Shown here: piece after piece, positions 7,823 through 16,964 of the stretch
Layout: each line of letters begins with the position of its first letter
How positions within the stretch are numbered: the stretch's first letter is position 1
NCBI GenBank assembly: GCA_945910395.1
Contig: CAMDYX010000004.1
Coordinates: 26,292-90,291, forward strand
Source of the DNA: an uncultured Agathobacter sp.
Lineage (GTDB): Bacteria; Bacillota; Clostridia; Lachnospirales; Lachnospiraceae
Direction of reading: 5' to 3'
Length of the DNA: 64,000 nucleotides
Position numbers and translations under genes: made by a program
The notes under the pieces: model-generated
Seen by the model: the letters and a program-made list of their open reading frames with translations, nothing else
Told to the model about the DNA's origin: nothing
The model's database searches: none

Positions 7823-10800
7823 ATGAAAAAGCGTGTAGTTGCATTTTTGTTGGCTGCTGCAATGGTGGCGGGAAACTGTGCATCGGACTTATCTCATGTA
7901 CAGGCTGCGAGTCTGACAGATGGAATCGTGGATGATAATGCAAATGCAGATTCGGACGCAGATGCGGATGATGACGTAAATGTAGGCGCAGATGACGATG
8001 CAGATGCGGATGATGACGCAAATGTAGGTGCAGATGACGATGCAGATGCAGGTGATGACACAAATGCAGAGGATGAGGAAATCATCGACGCAGATGACGA
8101 GGAACAGAAGGAAGAGGATATCGAGGGAGAGGAAGAACTCGACGTCGAGCTTTCCGATCAGGACGAGTTGTCTGAAGAGGAGGAAGAGGCAGCATGGAAG
8201 GCCTCTTGTGCTGAGAAGTACAATCTCTCAGAAGAAGAACTGGAGAACCTCTTTGAGGATATCAACGAGTGGTTTTATGAAGAGGATATGGACAAGCAGG
8301 ACGAGTTATATGTTGCTATGTTAGAATCGTATGCTCTTTCAGAGGATGATTTTGCAAATATTTCTTATATGTATATCAGCAGATATGAAGATCCTGAACT
8401 TGAAGAAGAGTCCTGGCTGGATCGCTTTAAGACTGCTGTGGTAAGCTTCTTTACTTTAAGTAAAAGTAAAGAGCCGACCTATGCAAATTTTAACGAAGAT
8501 GAAGTGATTGCAGATTTTGCTTTCGGAAGTGATATCACAACCTCTTCCGGATATGATGAAGCAAAGGGATATGGATTTTCTAAAGTAGAATTCCCAAATG
8601 CTGCAGCAGGCTGGGTATCTAATGTATATTATCCTAGAGTGGAATCTGTCACAAAATCAGATGCCTCCTATGTATCAAATGCGGAGGGCGCTCTTGCGAT
8701 TTCCTCTAAGGTCTGGACAGAAACCGAAAGCAGCGGTTACGGTGTATATACCTATGAAAATACATCTACCTTTGATTATGATTTATACAATGCAGATTAT
8801 GAAGTGACGGTTACTTTTGTTAACCCGACTGGCAGTTCCTACAATGCTTATGTAGAAGCAGAGGATATTACAAAAGCAAGTGGTATTGAAGTTGCTGCCG
8901 GAGAAACAAAAGCAGTAAAGTTTACTTCCTGCCTGGTAGATGGACAGTTAAATCTGAAATTCCTTGGAAGTTCAGCTGCAACAACGGAGAGCGCAGCTGC
9001 GACACAGGCAGTATATGTAAGCAACGTTAAGATAACAAGACTTGCTACCAATGCCGCACGTGAGGATGGAAAGCCAACCATTTTTATCGCATCAGACTCA
9101 ACGGTACAAAGCTACGAGTCCTACTATTATCCACAGACCGGATGGGGACAGGTTCTGGCAGAGTTCTTCGGAGATCATAATTATCAGGAAGTAACAAGTG
9201 CAACTGCCGGTTACTCACAGTCAAAGACCTATGAAGTAAGCAATGCTGTTGTAGAAAACAGAGCAATCGGTGGTCGTTCTTCAAGCTCTTTCGTGCTTGA
9301 GGGAAAATTAGACGACCTCTTAGAGGATGTAAGACCGGGAGATTACGTTCTTGTTCAGTGGGGACATAATGATTCTACATACTCACGACCAAATCGTTAT
9401 GTATCTGCAGAAAATTTTGAAAAATGGATGCAGATTTATGTAGACGGAGCAATTGAGCGTGGAGCAACACCAATTCTTGTAACTCCGGTAGCGCGATACA
9501 GCTATTCTACAGATTCAGAAGGAAACTTGATTACCTATGCAAGTAACTTCGAAGCATATCGTCAGAAAATGATTAAGATGTCAGAGGAGCAGGGTATCGC
9601 CCTTGTGGATCTTACACAAAGATCCATTGATGTGGCAAACAGCTTTGGTATTGACGGAGGAAAATCCCTGTGGCTTTACACCAATGCCGGTGATTATCCG
9701 GGAGGAGCTTATGCCGGTGGTTCTACCGACTCCACCCACCTGCAGTGGTACGGCGCATACAAATTTGCACAGTGTGTGGCAACAGGTATCGTGGAAGCCG
9801 GAGACAGTACAGTTTATACAAATGAAAATAATGCAAGCTCTGAGAATAAAGCAGCACTTGCACAGCTTGCAGGATTAATTGATCTTCGCGCAGCAACAAC
9901 TGCACCGAATCAGATTACCGGACTTACTCTTGGAACTATCGGAGCAAGTTCAGTTGCAATGAGCTGGAATCCGGACGATGAATCCGAAATGTATTACATT
10001 TACCGGGCAGAGGTAGATAGCGCAGAAGAGGGAGCTTCTTATCAGTTCTCAGATAGCGATAAGAAATACTCTGTAAGCCGCAATGCAAAATATACAGACA
10101 CCGGTTGTGAGTCTGGAAAGACTTATGTGTATGCAATCCGTGGATATAACAGTCTTGGACTGGGTAAGTTTTCAGATACTGTTGTTGTAACAACAAAATC
10201 AGCAGGATATCGTTTTGACTTTAACTATAATAATTCTGCAACACAGGCAGGATGGATTGGCATCAACCAGAATCAGGCATATGATAGTGAGCTTGGTTAT
10301 GGCTGGATTACTGCACCAAACAATGGACGTTCCCGTGGAAATAACGGAACCGTAGGTGAAGACCTTGCAGATATGGCAGGTGATTTCTGCTTAGGTGCAG
10401 GAGAATTTGCAGTTAATCTTCCAAATGGAGATTATGAAATTACTATTTATGCGGCAGATTTGCTTTCAGGTACCTCTACAATTAAGCCTTCCTATACTGC
10501 AGAGGGCGCAGCCTTTGGCGGTATTTCCTGTAAGCAGTCTCTGGGATCTGTAACCGGAACCGTTCGTGTGACAGATGGACAGCTTAATATCGTTGTTGGT
10601 GGAACAAACCAGTACATCAACGGTATGACCATTACCGAGATTTTGAAGGCACCTACAAATCTTGTGGAAACGGAAGCCTCTGTATCAGGAAGCACTTACA
10701 CAGCGTTACTTTCCTTCAATGGTGTAGAAGAGGCAGCCGGATACAATTATTACATCAAGGGATCTACAGATGCTGATTTTAAGCTGGAGAGAACCTTTGA

Positions 10801-13800
10801 CAAAGAAAAATATGCACTTGGCGTAACAGAATATGGTGCAATTTCCGTTAAGCTTGGTGAAAACTACGAATATTATGTAACCTGCTTTACCGCAGATGGA
10901 ACAGAGTCTGCTCCTTCCAATACAGTAACCGTAACTGCACAGCTTGATGTTGCAACACCGGCTGCACCACAGAATGTGGTTTGTGTATATCCGACTGAGA
11001 ATACGGAAGGGGTACAGAATACCATCACAATTTCCTGGGATGCTTCCGAAGTTGTGGACAGCACTTATCCGGTGCTTAAATATATCGTATATCGTTCTGA
11101 TAAGGCAGAGAGCGACAAGGGATTTAAGGAATTTGAAAAGGTAGGCGAAACTACGACCACTACCTTTACGGATAATAGCGAGGGAATCGCAACAAACATT
11201 TCTTACTATTATAAGGTTTGTGCTTCCAATGCTGGTGGAGCAGGAGAACTCTCTGAGGCATGTAAGACTCCGGTAACCGGAAAACTTGTTGCAGGAAGCA
11301 GAGAAACTCTTACCGATCGCGCACTTACCGCTGTAAAGCTTTCTGATTCTGTAAAGGCAATCGGAACAGATGGAAAAGAAATCACAGAGGGTGTTTACCT
11401 TTCATGGAGAGCCTTCGAAGAGGAATTCGATGCGAAGAATAATCTGACAACAACCTTTACCATAAAGGTAAATGGTACTGTTGTAAAAGAGAATTTAAAG
11501 GCTACAAATGTTGTATTGACAAATGTTGCTGATACTGCAACCTTTACTGTAGAAGGAAGTGCAGATAAGTCTGTAAATGGTGGACTTAAGGTAATTGAAA
11601 CCAAGGCTTGGGATAACCAGTACATCGAAATGCAGCTTTACAAGCCGGCAGATGAGACCATGCCGGATGGAAGCACCTGCAACTTTACTGCAAACGATAT
11701 GTCTGTAGGCGATGTGGATGCAGATGGTCAGTTAGAGCTTATTGTAAAATGGTATCCAAGCAATGCAAAGGACAATTCGGGATCAGGATACACAGGCAAG
11801 ACCTTCTTAGATACCTATGATGTAGACTGGAATACCGGTGCTGTAGCACTTTTAAGCCGAATCGATCTTGGAATCAACATTCGTTCCGGAGCTCATTATA
11901 CACAGTTCCAGGTATGGGATTTTGATGGGGACGGAAAGGCTGAAATTGCAGCAAAGACTGCAGACGGTTCAACCATTTATAAGAGTGAAGATGGAACCGA
12001 TGCAACCCTTACACTGGTAGATTATGTGGGAGCTTGTCAGGCAGAAGATCTTCCAACTGATGTGGTAAGTTCAAAAAATGATTATCGTAATGGAACAGGA
12101 TATGTCCTTTCCGGACCGGAGTACTTTACTATGTTCAATCCGGAAGAGGGAACCATTCTTGATACCGTAGATTATATTCCGGCTCGTGGAACCGTATCAA
12201 AGTGGGGAGATGCATATGGTAACCGTGTAGACAGATTCCTTTCTGCTACCGCTTACTTGGATGGTGTTCATCCATTTGCCGTAATGTGCCGTGGCTACTA
12301 TACAAGAACAGCGCTTACTGCATACGGAACAAAGGATACCGATGAAGATGGAATCGGCGATAAGATTTATACCTACTGGGCATACGATACCGATAACGGC
12401 GACGGTCCGGAAGGACAGGGACATCATAACCTTACAGTTGGTGATGTAGACAACGATGGAAAAGACGAGATCGTATATGGCTCAAGCTGCTATGATCATG
12501 ACGGAACCTTAAAATACTCTACCGGATTTGGTCATGGTGATGCAATGCATTTATCAGACTGGGTATCATGGAATGATGGAATGGAACTGATGACTGTTCA
12601 TGAGGAATGGAATCAGACTTATCAGGTAGAAATCCATGACGCAGAAACAGGAGTAGTTATTGTTGGTTATCCGGTTAAGAATACAGACGTTGGACGTGGT
12701 GTTGCATCGGATATTGATCCTACATCCTTAGGTGCAGAGTTCTGGGCTTCCAGCGGACCAAGCGGAGAAGGTACCGGTGAGTGGGATTCTATCGACTCTT
12801 CCGTAATCGGAACCGAGCATTCAGGCACAACAGCATGGGATGTTCTTTCACTTGGATCGACTCCGGCTGTAAACGCTACCCTTTACTGGGATGGAGATCT
12901 CCTTGCTGAGATTCAGGATCATGTTTTCAACAACAAGAACGGAAATTACTATCCGGTATCTACTTTCATTGCAAAGTGGAACTATGAAAAGAATGTACAG
13001 GAAAAGATTTTATCCACAGATGAGATCTTTACTTCAAACGGAACAAAGGGTAACCTTGGACTGATTGCAGACCTGACCGGTGACTGGAGAGATGAGTTTA
13101 TCGCAAGATGCTCAGCAGATGATTCTAAGATTCGTCTCTACACCACAACCTATGTAACCGATTATGTCATTCCATGTGCCCTTGATGACCTTCAGTACCG
13201 TGAGGGTGTTGCATGGGAGAACGTAGGATACAACCAGCCAACCCATACAAGCTACTTAGTATCTAAGGGACTTGTAACCGCACAGCTTAGTGAAGGCACC
13301 ATGACTGCAAATAGTGCAGAAATCTTATTCACACCGGCAAATGATGGTGATCTTTACGGACATGACATTACCGCATATGAAATCTACCGCGATGGAACTC
13401 TTGTTGCGACAGTAGATAAGAAGGATCTAAAGAAGGTTTCCGGAACAGAGGAAGCAGAAGAGGAAGAACTGGTAGCTCCGATTGCTCCGGAAAAAGTAAG
13501 CTATAAGTTTGACTTTGGTGCAGGTGTAGTTGCTGATGGATATACACAGGTAAAGGCAGATGCACTATATAGCGAGGAGACGGGATATGGATTTGCTTCG
13601 TTGGATGGTCTTTCAAATAAGTCCTACAGTACATGGAGCGAGGATGAGAATGCAGCACTTTACAATGACTGTGTTCTTGGATGGATTGCAAATGGATCTG
13701 TAGAGTATAAGGTAGATGTACCGAACGGAACCTATGATGTGACCTTCACAATCGCAAACGGATCCGGAGCTGTATATGATAAGGTAACGGCTGAAACAAC

Positions 13801-16800
13801 AGAATTTGCAGATGTAAGACGTGGAAACTCTGATATTAAGGCAACATCAGAGACAGTAACGATTGAAGTAACAGACGGACAGATTAATTTTGTGAATAAA
13901 GTAAGTAAAAATAATTATGCAGCACTTTACTTTACCGCTATTACGGTAGAAGAGAATGCAGAAGCATTTGCTGCAAGACAGGCTGCATACGAGGAAGCAC
14001 TTGCTGCATATGAGAAGGCACTTGCAGAAAAGGAAGCAGAAGATTCGGCAAACGAAGAAGATGTTGATTCTTCTTATGGTGTAGTAAGAGGTAATTATTA
14101 CTTCGACTTCGGTGCAGGCGCAGTTGCCGATGGATATACACAGGTAAAGGCAGATGCATTATACAGCGAAGAGACAGGATATGGATTTGCTTCGTTGGAT
14201 GGTCTTTCAAATAAGTCCTACAGTGCATGGAACGAGGACGAGAATGCAGCACTTTACAACGACTCCGTTCTTGGATGGATTGCAAATGGATCTGTAGAGT
14301 ATAAGGTAGATGTACCGAACGGAACCTATGATGTGACCTTCACAATCGCAAACGGATCCGGAGCTGTATATGATAAGGTAACGGCTGAAACAACAGAATT
14401 TGCAGATGTAAGACGTGGAAACTCTGATATTAAGGCAACATCAGAGACAGTAACGATTGAAGTAACAGACGGACAGATTAATTTTGTGAATAAAGTAAGT
14501 AAAAATAATTATGCAGCACTTTACTTCACTGCTATCACAATAGAAGAAACAGACGAATCCTACGCAGCACGTGTTGCAGAAGCAAAGGCTGCCTATGAAG
14601 CAGAGCATGCAAAGGATGAAGAGACATCAGGGGAGACAAAGTACAGCTTTGTTGATACCGGACTTACCGCTAACACAACCTACAGCTACCAGATTGCAGC
14701 AGTTGTAGATGGAAAGACCTCATTCCTGTCAAGAGCAGTAGAGGTTAAGACACTGATTCGTGTTGCAGAAGTAGTAGACTTTGAATTAGAGGATATTGTA
14801 GAAGGAACCGAAGTAGAAGAATCTGTTGCAGAGCTTCTCCCGGCAACGGTTAAGGTTATCGATGAGGAGAATGTTGAACAGGATGCTCCTATTACCTGGG
14901 ATGTCAGCGAGGTTGACATCAATACGGTTGGTGAGTATACAGTAACCGGAACAGTAGCAGGATACTCAGAAAAGATTGTAAAGAAACTTAAGATTGTTGC
15001 AAATGAGCTTAAGGGAATCGCTACACAGGATGCAGTAGTTGTAATTGTAGGAAATACAGCAACACTTCCTGCAACAGTTGATGTAGAATACACCAATGGA
15101 AAGAAGGATACTGTAGCAGTAACCTGGGATACCACAGCTGTGGACTACAACACCATTGGAGAGTACGAGGTAAAGGGAGCCGTAGAAGGCTTTGAAGATC
15201 AGGCTTCCATAACCATTAAAGTAGTAGCTGACTACGCAGTATCTGTTGCTACCACCTTTATCGAAATCGCAGTGGGAACTTCTATTGTAGAAGCACTTCC
15301 AGAGACCGTACTTGCTACCATGGCAAGTGGAAAGAAGGATTATGTTCCGGTAACATGGAAGACAGAGGGCGTAGATGCAATTGACACTTCAAAGCCAAGC
15401 GAGCAGATGATTCACGGAACCGCAGAGAATCTGGATGCAGATATTCTTTGTGATGTTACAGTAACATATCCGGCACTTTACAAGTTTGACTTTGGTATTT
15501 CAAACTCTGTTGTAGCAGACGGATGGACAACAGTTACCGTAAATGCTAAGGGCGGAACCAAGACGAATTCAGAACTTGGAGTTGCATATACAGAGGATAA
15601 GGGATACGGTTTTATAGATAAAGATCCGGTTGAACCAATTCAGGGAAGAACCGAGTCTGTAGAAGGAACCGGCGTATATCCTACCAACGTTGTAACGGAC
15701 TTTGCACTTATGACCGGACAGACCTTTGTTGTAGACGTACCAAACGGAGAGTATCTGGTACAGGTAATGACAAACTGCGGTATCGGTTCTACCTCCGCAA
15801 CTGTTGAGGTGGAAGGAACCAGCCAAAGCTTTAATGCAAATAAGTCATTTACTGTTAAGGATTATACGGTAACCGTTGAGGACGGACAGCTTACCATCGT
15901 GGATAAGTCAGCACTTGCTCGTATCGGTGCAATCGTTGTTCGTACGATTACATCATCAGGAGACGAAGGAGATAAAGATCCGGATAAGACCGTAATCTGC
16001 GATCATGATAAGGTTCATAACCTTACTACCGAAAATACAGAGGCAACCTGTACCGCAGATGCAGTACTTCGTGAGCATTATTACTGCGCAGAATGCGATA
16101 AGTATTTTGCAGATGCAGAGGGCACAGAAGAACTTACCATGGAAGAGTGTATTGCAAAGGCACTTGGACATAAGGCGGTATACCATGATGCAGTAGATGC
16201 AACAGCAGAGGCTGACGGAAACATTGCTTATGTATCCTGCGAAAACTGTGGTAAGCTCTTTGCGGACGATACCTTTGAAAAAGAATTATCAGAGGAAGAA
16301 GTTGTAGTGAAGTATGTACCGACGGATTCCGGCAACACCGATTCCGGAAACAGTGGTTCAGGAAATGGCTCTTCCGGAACTGTAGATCCTGGATTTAACA
16401 CTCCGATTAACAAGGTGATTACTTCTATTTCCGATAAGATTGAAACAGTAAAGGAAAACGTTACAAATACAGTAACTGAAGTTGTAAATACCGTTGCAAA
16501 TGCGATTACAGACTTCTGGAACCGTATTACAGGAAGAGGAAATCGCCAAAATCAGAACGCTGCAAATACGACAGCACAGAATACAGCAGAGGAACAGGCA
16601 GAAACAGTAGAAGCAACAGCAGAAGAGATTGCAGAAGCTCCGGAGGCAGTCATCGAGGACAATCAGACTCCACTTACAGATAACAGTGCATCTGTAGCAG
16701 AGGAGAATGTTTCCATCGAGGATGAGCAGGCTCCGACCTCCGCAAACGCTGGATTTGGTGCTACCGCTGCAGCAGCCGGTGGAATTGGAGGACTCATTCT

Positions 16801-16858
16801 TCTTGCAGCAGCACTTGTTGGATTTGCTTATGCAAAATCCAAGAAAAAGGAAAACTAA
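7823..16858 (+). CDS. Giant surface-anchored rhamnogalacturonan acetylesterase (CE12) and lyase (PL11)
   Basis: This secreted 3011-residue protein acts on pectin (rhamnogalacturonan I). Order by approximate residue: signal peptide 1-30; Asp-rich repeats 32-115; carbohydrate-binding-like module 229-409; SGNH acetylesterase 417-660 with Ser426 (DST), the GGRSS loop, Asn516 (GHND) and Asp636/His639 (DSTH); FnIII 693-793; binding-like module 795-941; two FnIII 943-1151; PL11 lyase about 1160-1819 with calcium-type DxDxDG repeats (DADGQLE, DFDGDGKAE, DVDNDGKDE); an FnIII interrupted by two near-identical modules (1892-2242); three Ig-like bacterial domains 2315-2550; a further binding-like module 2551-2710; a four-CxxC cysteine region 2726-2830; a Ser/Gly linker, an Ala/Glu-rich stalk, then a membrane helix with a KSKKKEN tail. 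No LPXTG motif is seen. The ribosome site is AAAGGAGAAAGG. It appears to be monocistronic. Confidence 0.93.
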   Translation: MKKRVVAFLLAAAMVAGNCASDLSHVQAASLTDGIVDDNANADSDADADDDVNVGADDDADADDDANVGADDDADAGDDTNAEDEEIIDADDEEQKEEDIEGEEELDVELSDQDELSEEEEEAAWKASCAEKYNLSEEELENLFEDINEWFYEEDMDKQDELYVAMLESYALSEDDFANISYMYISRYEDPELEEESWLDRFKTAVVSFFTLSKSKEPTYANFNEDEVIADFAFGSDITTSSGYDEAKGYGFSKVEFPNAAAGWVSNVYYPRVESVTKSDASYVSNAEGALAISSKVWTETESSGYGVYTYENTSTFDYDLYNADYEVTVTFVNPTGSSYNAYVEAEDITKASGIEVAAGETKAVKFTSCLVDGQLNLKFLGSSAATTESAAATQAVYVSNVKITRLATNAAREDGKPTIFIASDSTVQSYESYYYPQTGWGQVLAEFFGDHNYQEVTSATAGYSQSKTYEVSNAVVENRAIGGRSSSSFVLEGKLDDLLEDVRPGDYVLVQWGHNDSTYSRPNRYVSAENFEKWMQIYVDGAIERGATPILVTPVARYSYSTDSEGNLITYASNFEAYRQKMIKMSEEQGIALVDLTQRSIDVANSFGIDGGKSLWLYTNAGDYPGGAYAGGSTDSTHLQWYGAYKFAQCVATGIVEAGDSTVYTNENNASSENKAALAQLAGLIDLRAATTAPNQITGLTLGTIGASSVAMSWNPDDESEMYYIYRAEVDSAEEGASYQFSDSDKKYSVSRNAKYTDTGCESGKTYVYAIRGYNSLGLGKFSDTVVVTTKSAGYRFDFNYNNSATQAGWIGINQNQAYDSELGYGWITAPNNGRSRGNNGTVGEDLADMAGDFCLGAGEFAVNLPNGDYEITIYAADLLSGTSTIKPSYTAEGAAFGGISCKQSLGSVTGTVRVTDGQLNIVVGGTNQYINGMTITEILKAPTNLVETEASVSGSTYTALLSFNGVEEAAGYNYYIKGSTDADFKLERTFDKEKYALGVTEYGAISVKLGENYEYYVTCFTADGTESAPSNTVTVTAQLDVATPAAPQNVVCVYPTENTEGVQNTITISWDASEVVDSTYPVLKYIVYRSDKAESDKGFKEFEKVGETTTTTFTDNSEGIATNISYYYKVCASNAGGAGELSEACKTPVTGKLVAGSRETLTDRALTAVKLSDSVKAIGTDGKEITEGVYLSWRAFEEEFDAKNNLTTTFTIKVNGTVVKENLKATNVVLTNVADTATFTVEGSADKSVNGGLKVIETKAWDNQYIEMQLYKPADETMPDGSTCNFTANDMSVGDVDADGQLELIVKWYPSNAKDNSGSGYTGKTFLDTYDVDWNTGAVALLSRIDLGINIRSGAHYTQFQVWDFDGDGKAEIAAKTADGSTIYKSEDGTDATLTLVDYVGACQAEDLPTDVVSSKNDYRNGTGYVLSGPEYFTMFNPEEGTILDTVDYIPARGTVSKWGDAYGNRVDRFLSATAYLDGVHPFAVMCRGYYTRTALTAYGTKDTDEDGIGDKIYTYWAYDTDNGDGPEGQGHHNLTVGDVDNDGKDEIVYGSSCYDHDGTLKYSTGFGHGDAMHLSDWVSWNDGMELMTVHEEWNQTYQVEIHDAETGVVIVGYPVKNTDVGRGVASDIDPTSLGAEFWASSGPSGEGTGEWDSIDSSVIGTEHSGTTAWDVLSLGSTPAVNATLYWDGDLLAEIQDHVFNNKNGNYYPVSTFIAKWNYEKNVQEKILSTDEIFTSNGTKGNLGLIADLTGDWRDEFIARCSADDSKIRLYTTTYVTDYVIPCALDDLQYREGVAWENVGYNQPTHTSYLVSKGLVTAQLSEGTMTANSAEILFTPANDGDLYGHDITAYEIYRDGTLVATVDKKDLKKVSGTEEAEEEELVAPIAPEKVSYKFDFGAGVVADGYTQVKADALYSEETGYGFASLDGLSNKSYSTWSEDENAALYNDCVLGWIANGSVEYKVDVPNGTYDVTFTIANGSGAVYDKVTAETTEFADVRRGNSDIKATSETVTIEVTDGQINFVNKVSKNNYAALYFTAITVEENAEAFAARQAAYEEALAAYEKALAEKEAEDSANEEDVDSSYGVVRGNYYFDFGAGAVADGYTQVKADALYSEETGYGFASLDGLSNKSYSAWNEDENAALYNDSVLGWIANGSVEYKVDVPNGTYDVTFTIANGSGAVYDKVTAETTEFADVRRGNSDIKATSETVTIEVTDGQINFVNKVSKNNYAALYFTAITIEETDESYAARVAEAKAAYEAEHAKDEETSGETKYSFVDTGLTANTTYSYQIAAVVDGKTSFLSRAVEVKTLIRVAEVVDFELEDIVEGTEVEESVAELLPATVKVIDEENVEQDAPITWDVSEVDINTVGEYTVTGTVAGYSEKIVKKLKIVANELKGIATQDAVVVIVGNTATLPATVDVEYTNGKKDTVAVTWDTTAVDYNTIGEYEVKGAVEGFEDQASITIKVVADYAVSVATTFIEIAVGTSIVEALPETVLATMASGKKDYVPVTWKTEGVDAIDTSKPSEQMIHGTAENLDADILCDVTVTYPALYKFDFGISNSVVADGWTTVTVNAKGGTKTNSELGVAYTEDKGYGFIDKDPVEPIQGRTESVEGTGVYPTNVVTDFALMTGQTFVVDVPNGEYLVQVMTNCGIGSTSATVEVEGTSQSFNANKSFTVKDYTVTVEDGQLTIVDKSALARIGAIVVRTITSSGDEGDKDPDKTVICDHDKVHNLTTENTEATCTADAVLREHYYCAECDKYFADAEGTEELTMEECIAKALGHKAVYHDAVDATAEADGNIAYVSCENCGKLFADDTFEKELSEEEVVVKYVPTDSGNTDSGNSGSGNGSSGTVDPGFNTPINKVITSISDKIETVKENVTNTVTEVVNTVANAITDFWNRITGRGNRQNQNAANTTAQNTAEEQAETVEATAEEIAEAPEAVIEDNQTPLTDNSASVAEENVSIEDEQAPTSANAGFGATAAAAGGIGGLILLAAALVGFAYAKSKKKEN
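13502..14550 (+). repeat. Intragenic duplication of a binding-like module in the giant pectinase
   Basis: Two copies of a module of about 455 bases lie 594 bases (198 codons) apart. Bases 13673-13932 and 14267-14526 are identical as I read them, while the first 170 bases carry about a dozen differences. The modules are separated by an Ala/Glu-rich helical linker. Identity at the DNA level indicates recent duplication or gene conversion. Confidence 0.93.
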
Positions 16859-16889
16859 TCATTTATTAAAAAAATAAAAGGATTATTCC

Positions 16890-16925
16890 CACCCGATACT
16901 TGATTTCAGGTATCGGGTGCTTTAT
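16890..16925 (+). terminator. Terminator after the giant pectinase
   Basis: CACCCGATAC pairs perfectly with GTATCGGGTG around a 10-base loop. The following tract, CTTTATT, is short. It lies 31 bases after the stop codon and 40 bases before the ABC exporter start. Confidence 0.75.
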
Positions 16926-16964
16926 TGTATAAGGGAGAATTTTTACAAGGATAAGGATGAGAAA

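Noticed and set aside
7821..16413. Many long minus-strand open frames opposite the giant pectinase
   Set aside because: They mirror the regular codon pattern and repeats of the real gene, give low-complexity Ser/Thr or His/Leu products and lack ribosome sites.
16740..16858. LPXTG sortase signal on the pectinase
   Set aside because: No LPXTG or close variant precedes the membrane helix; only the hydrophobic segment and basic tail are present.
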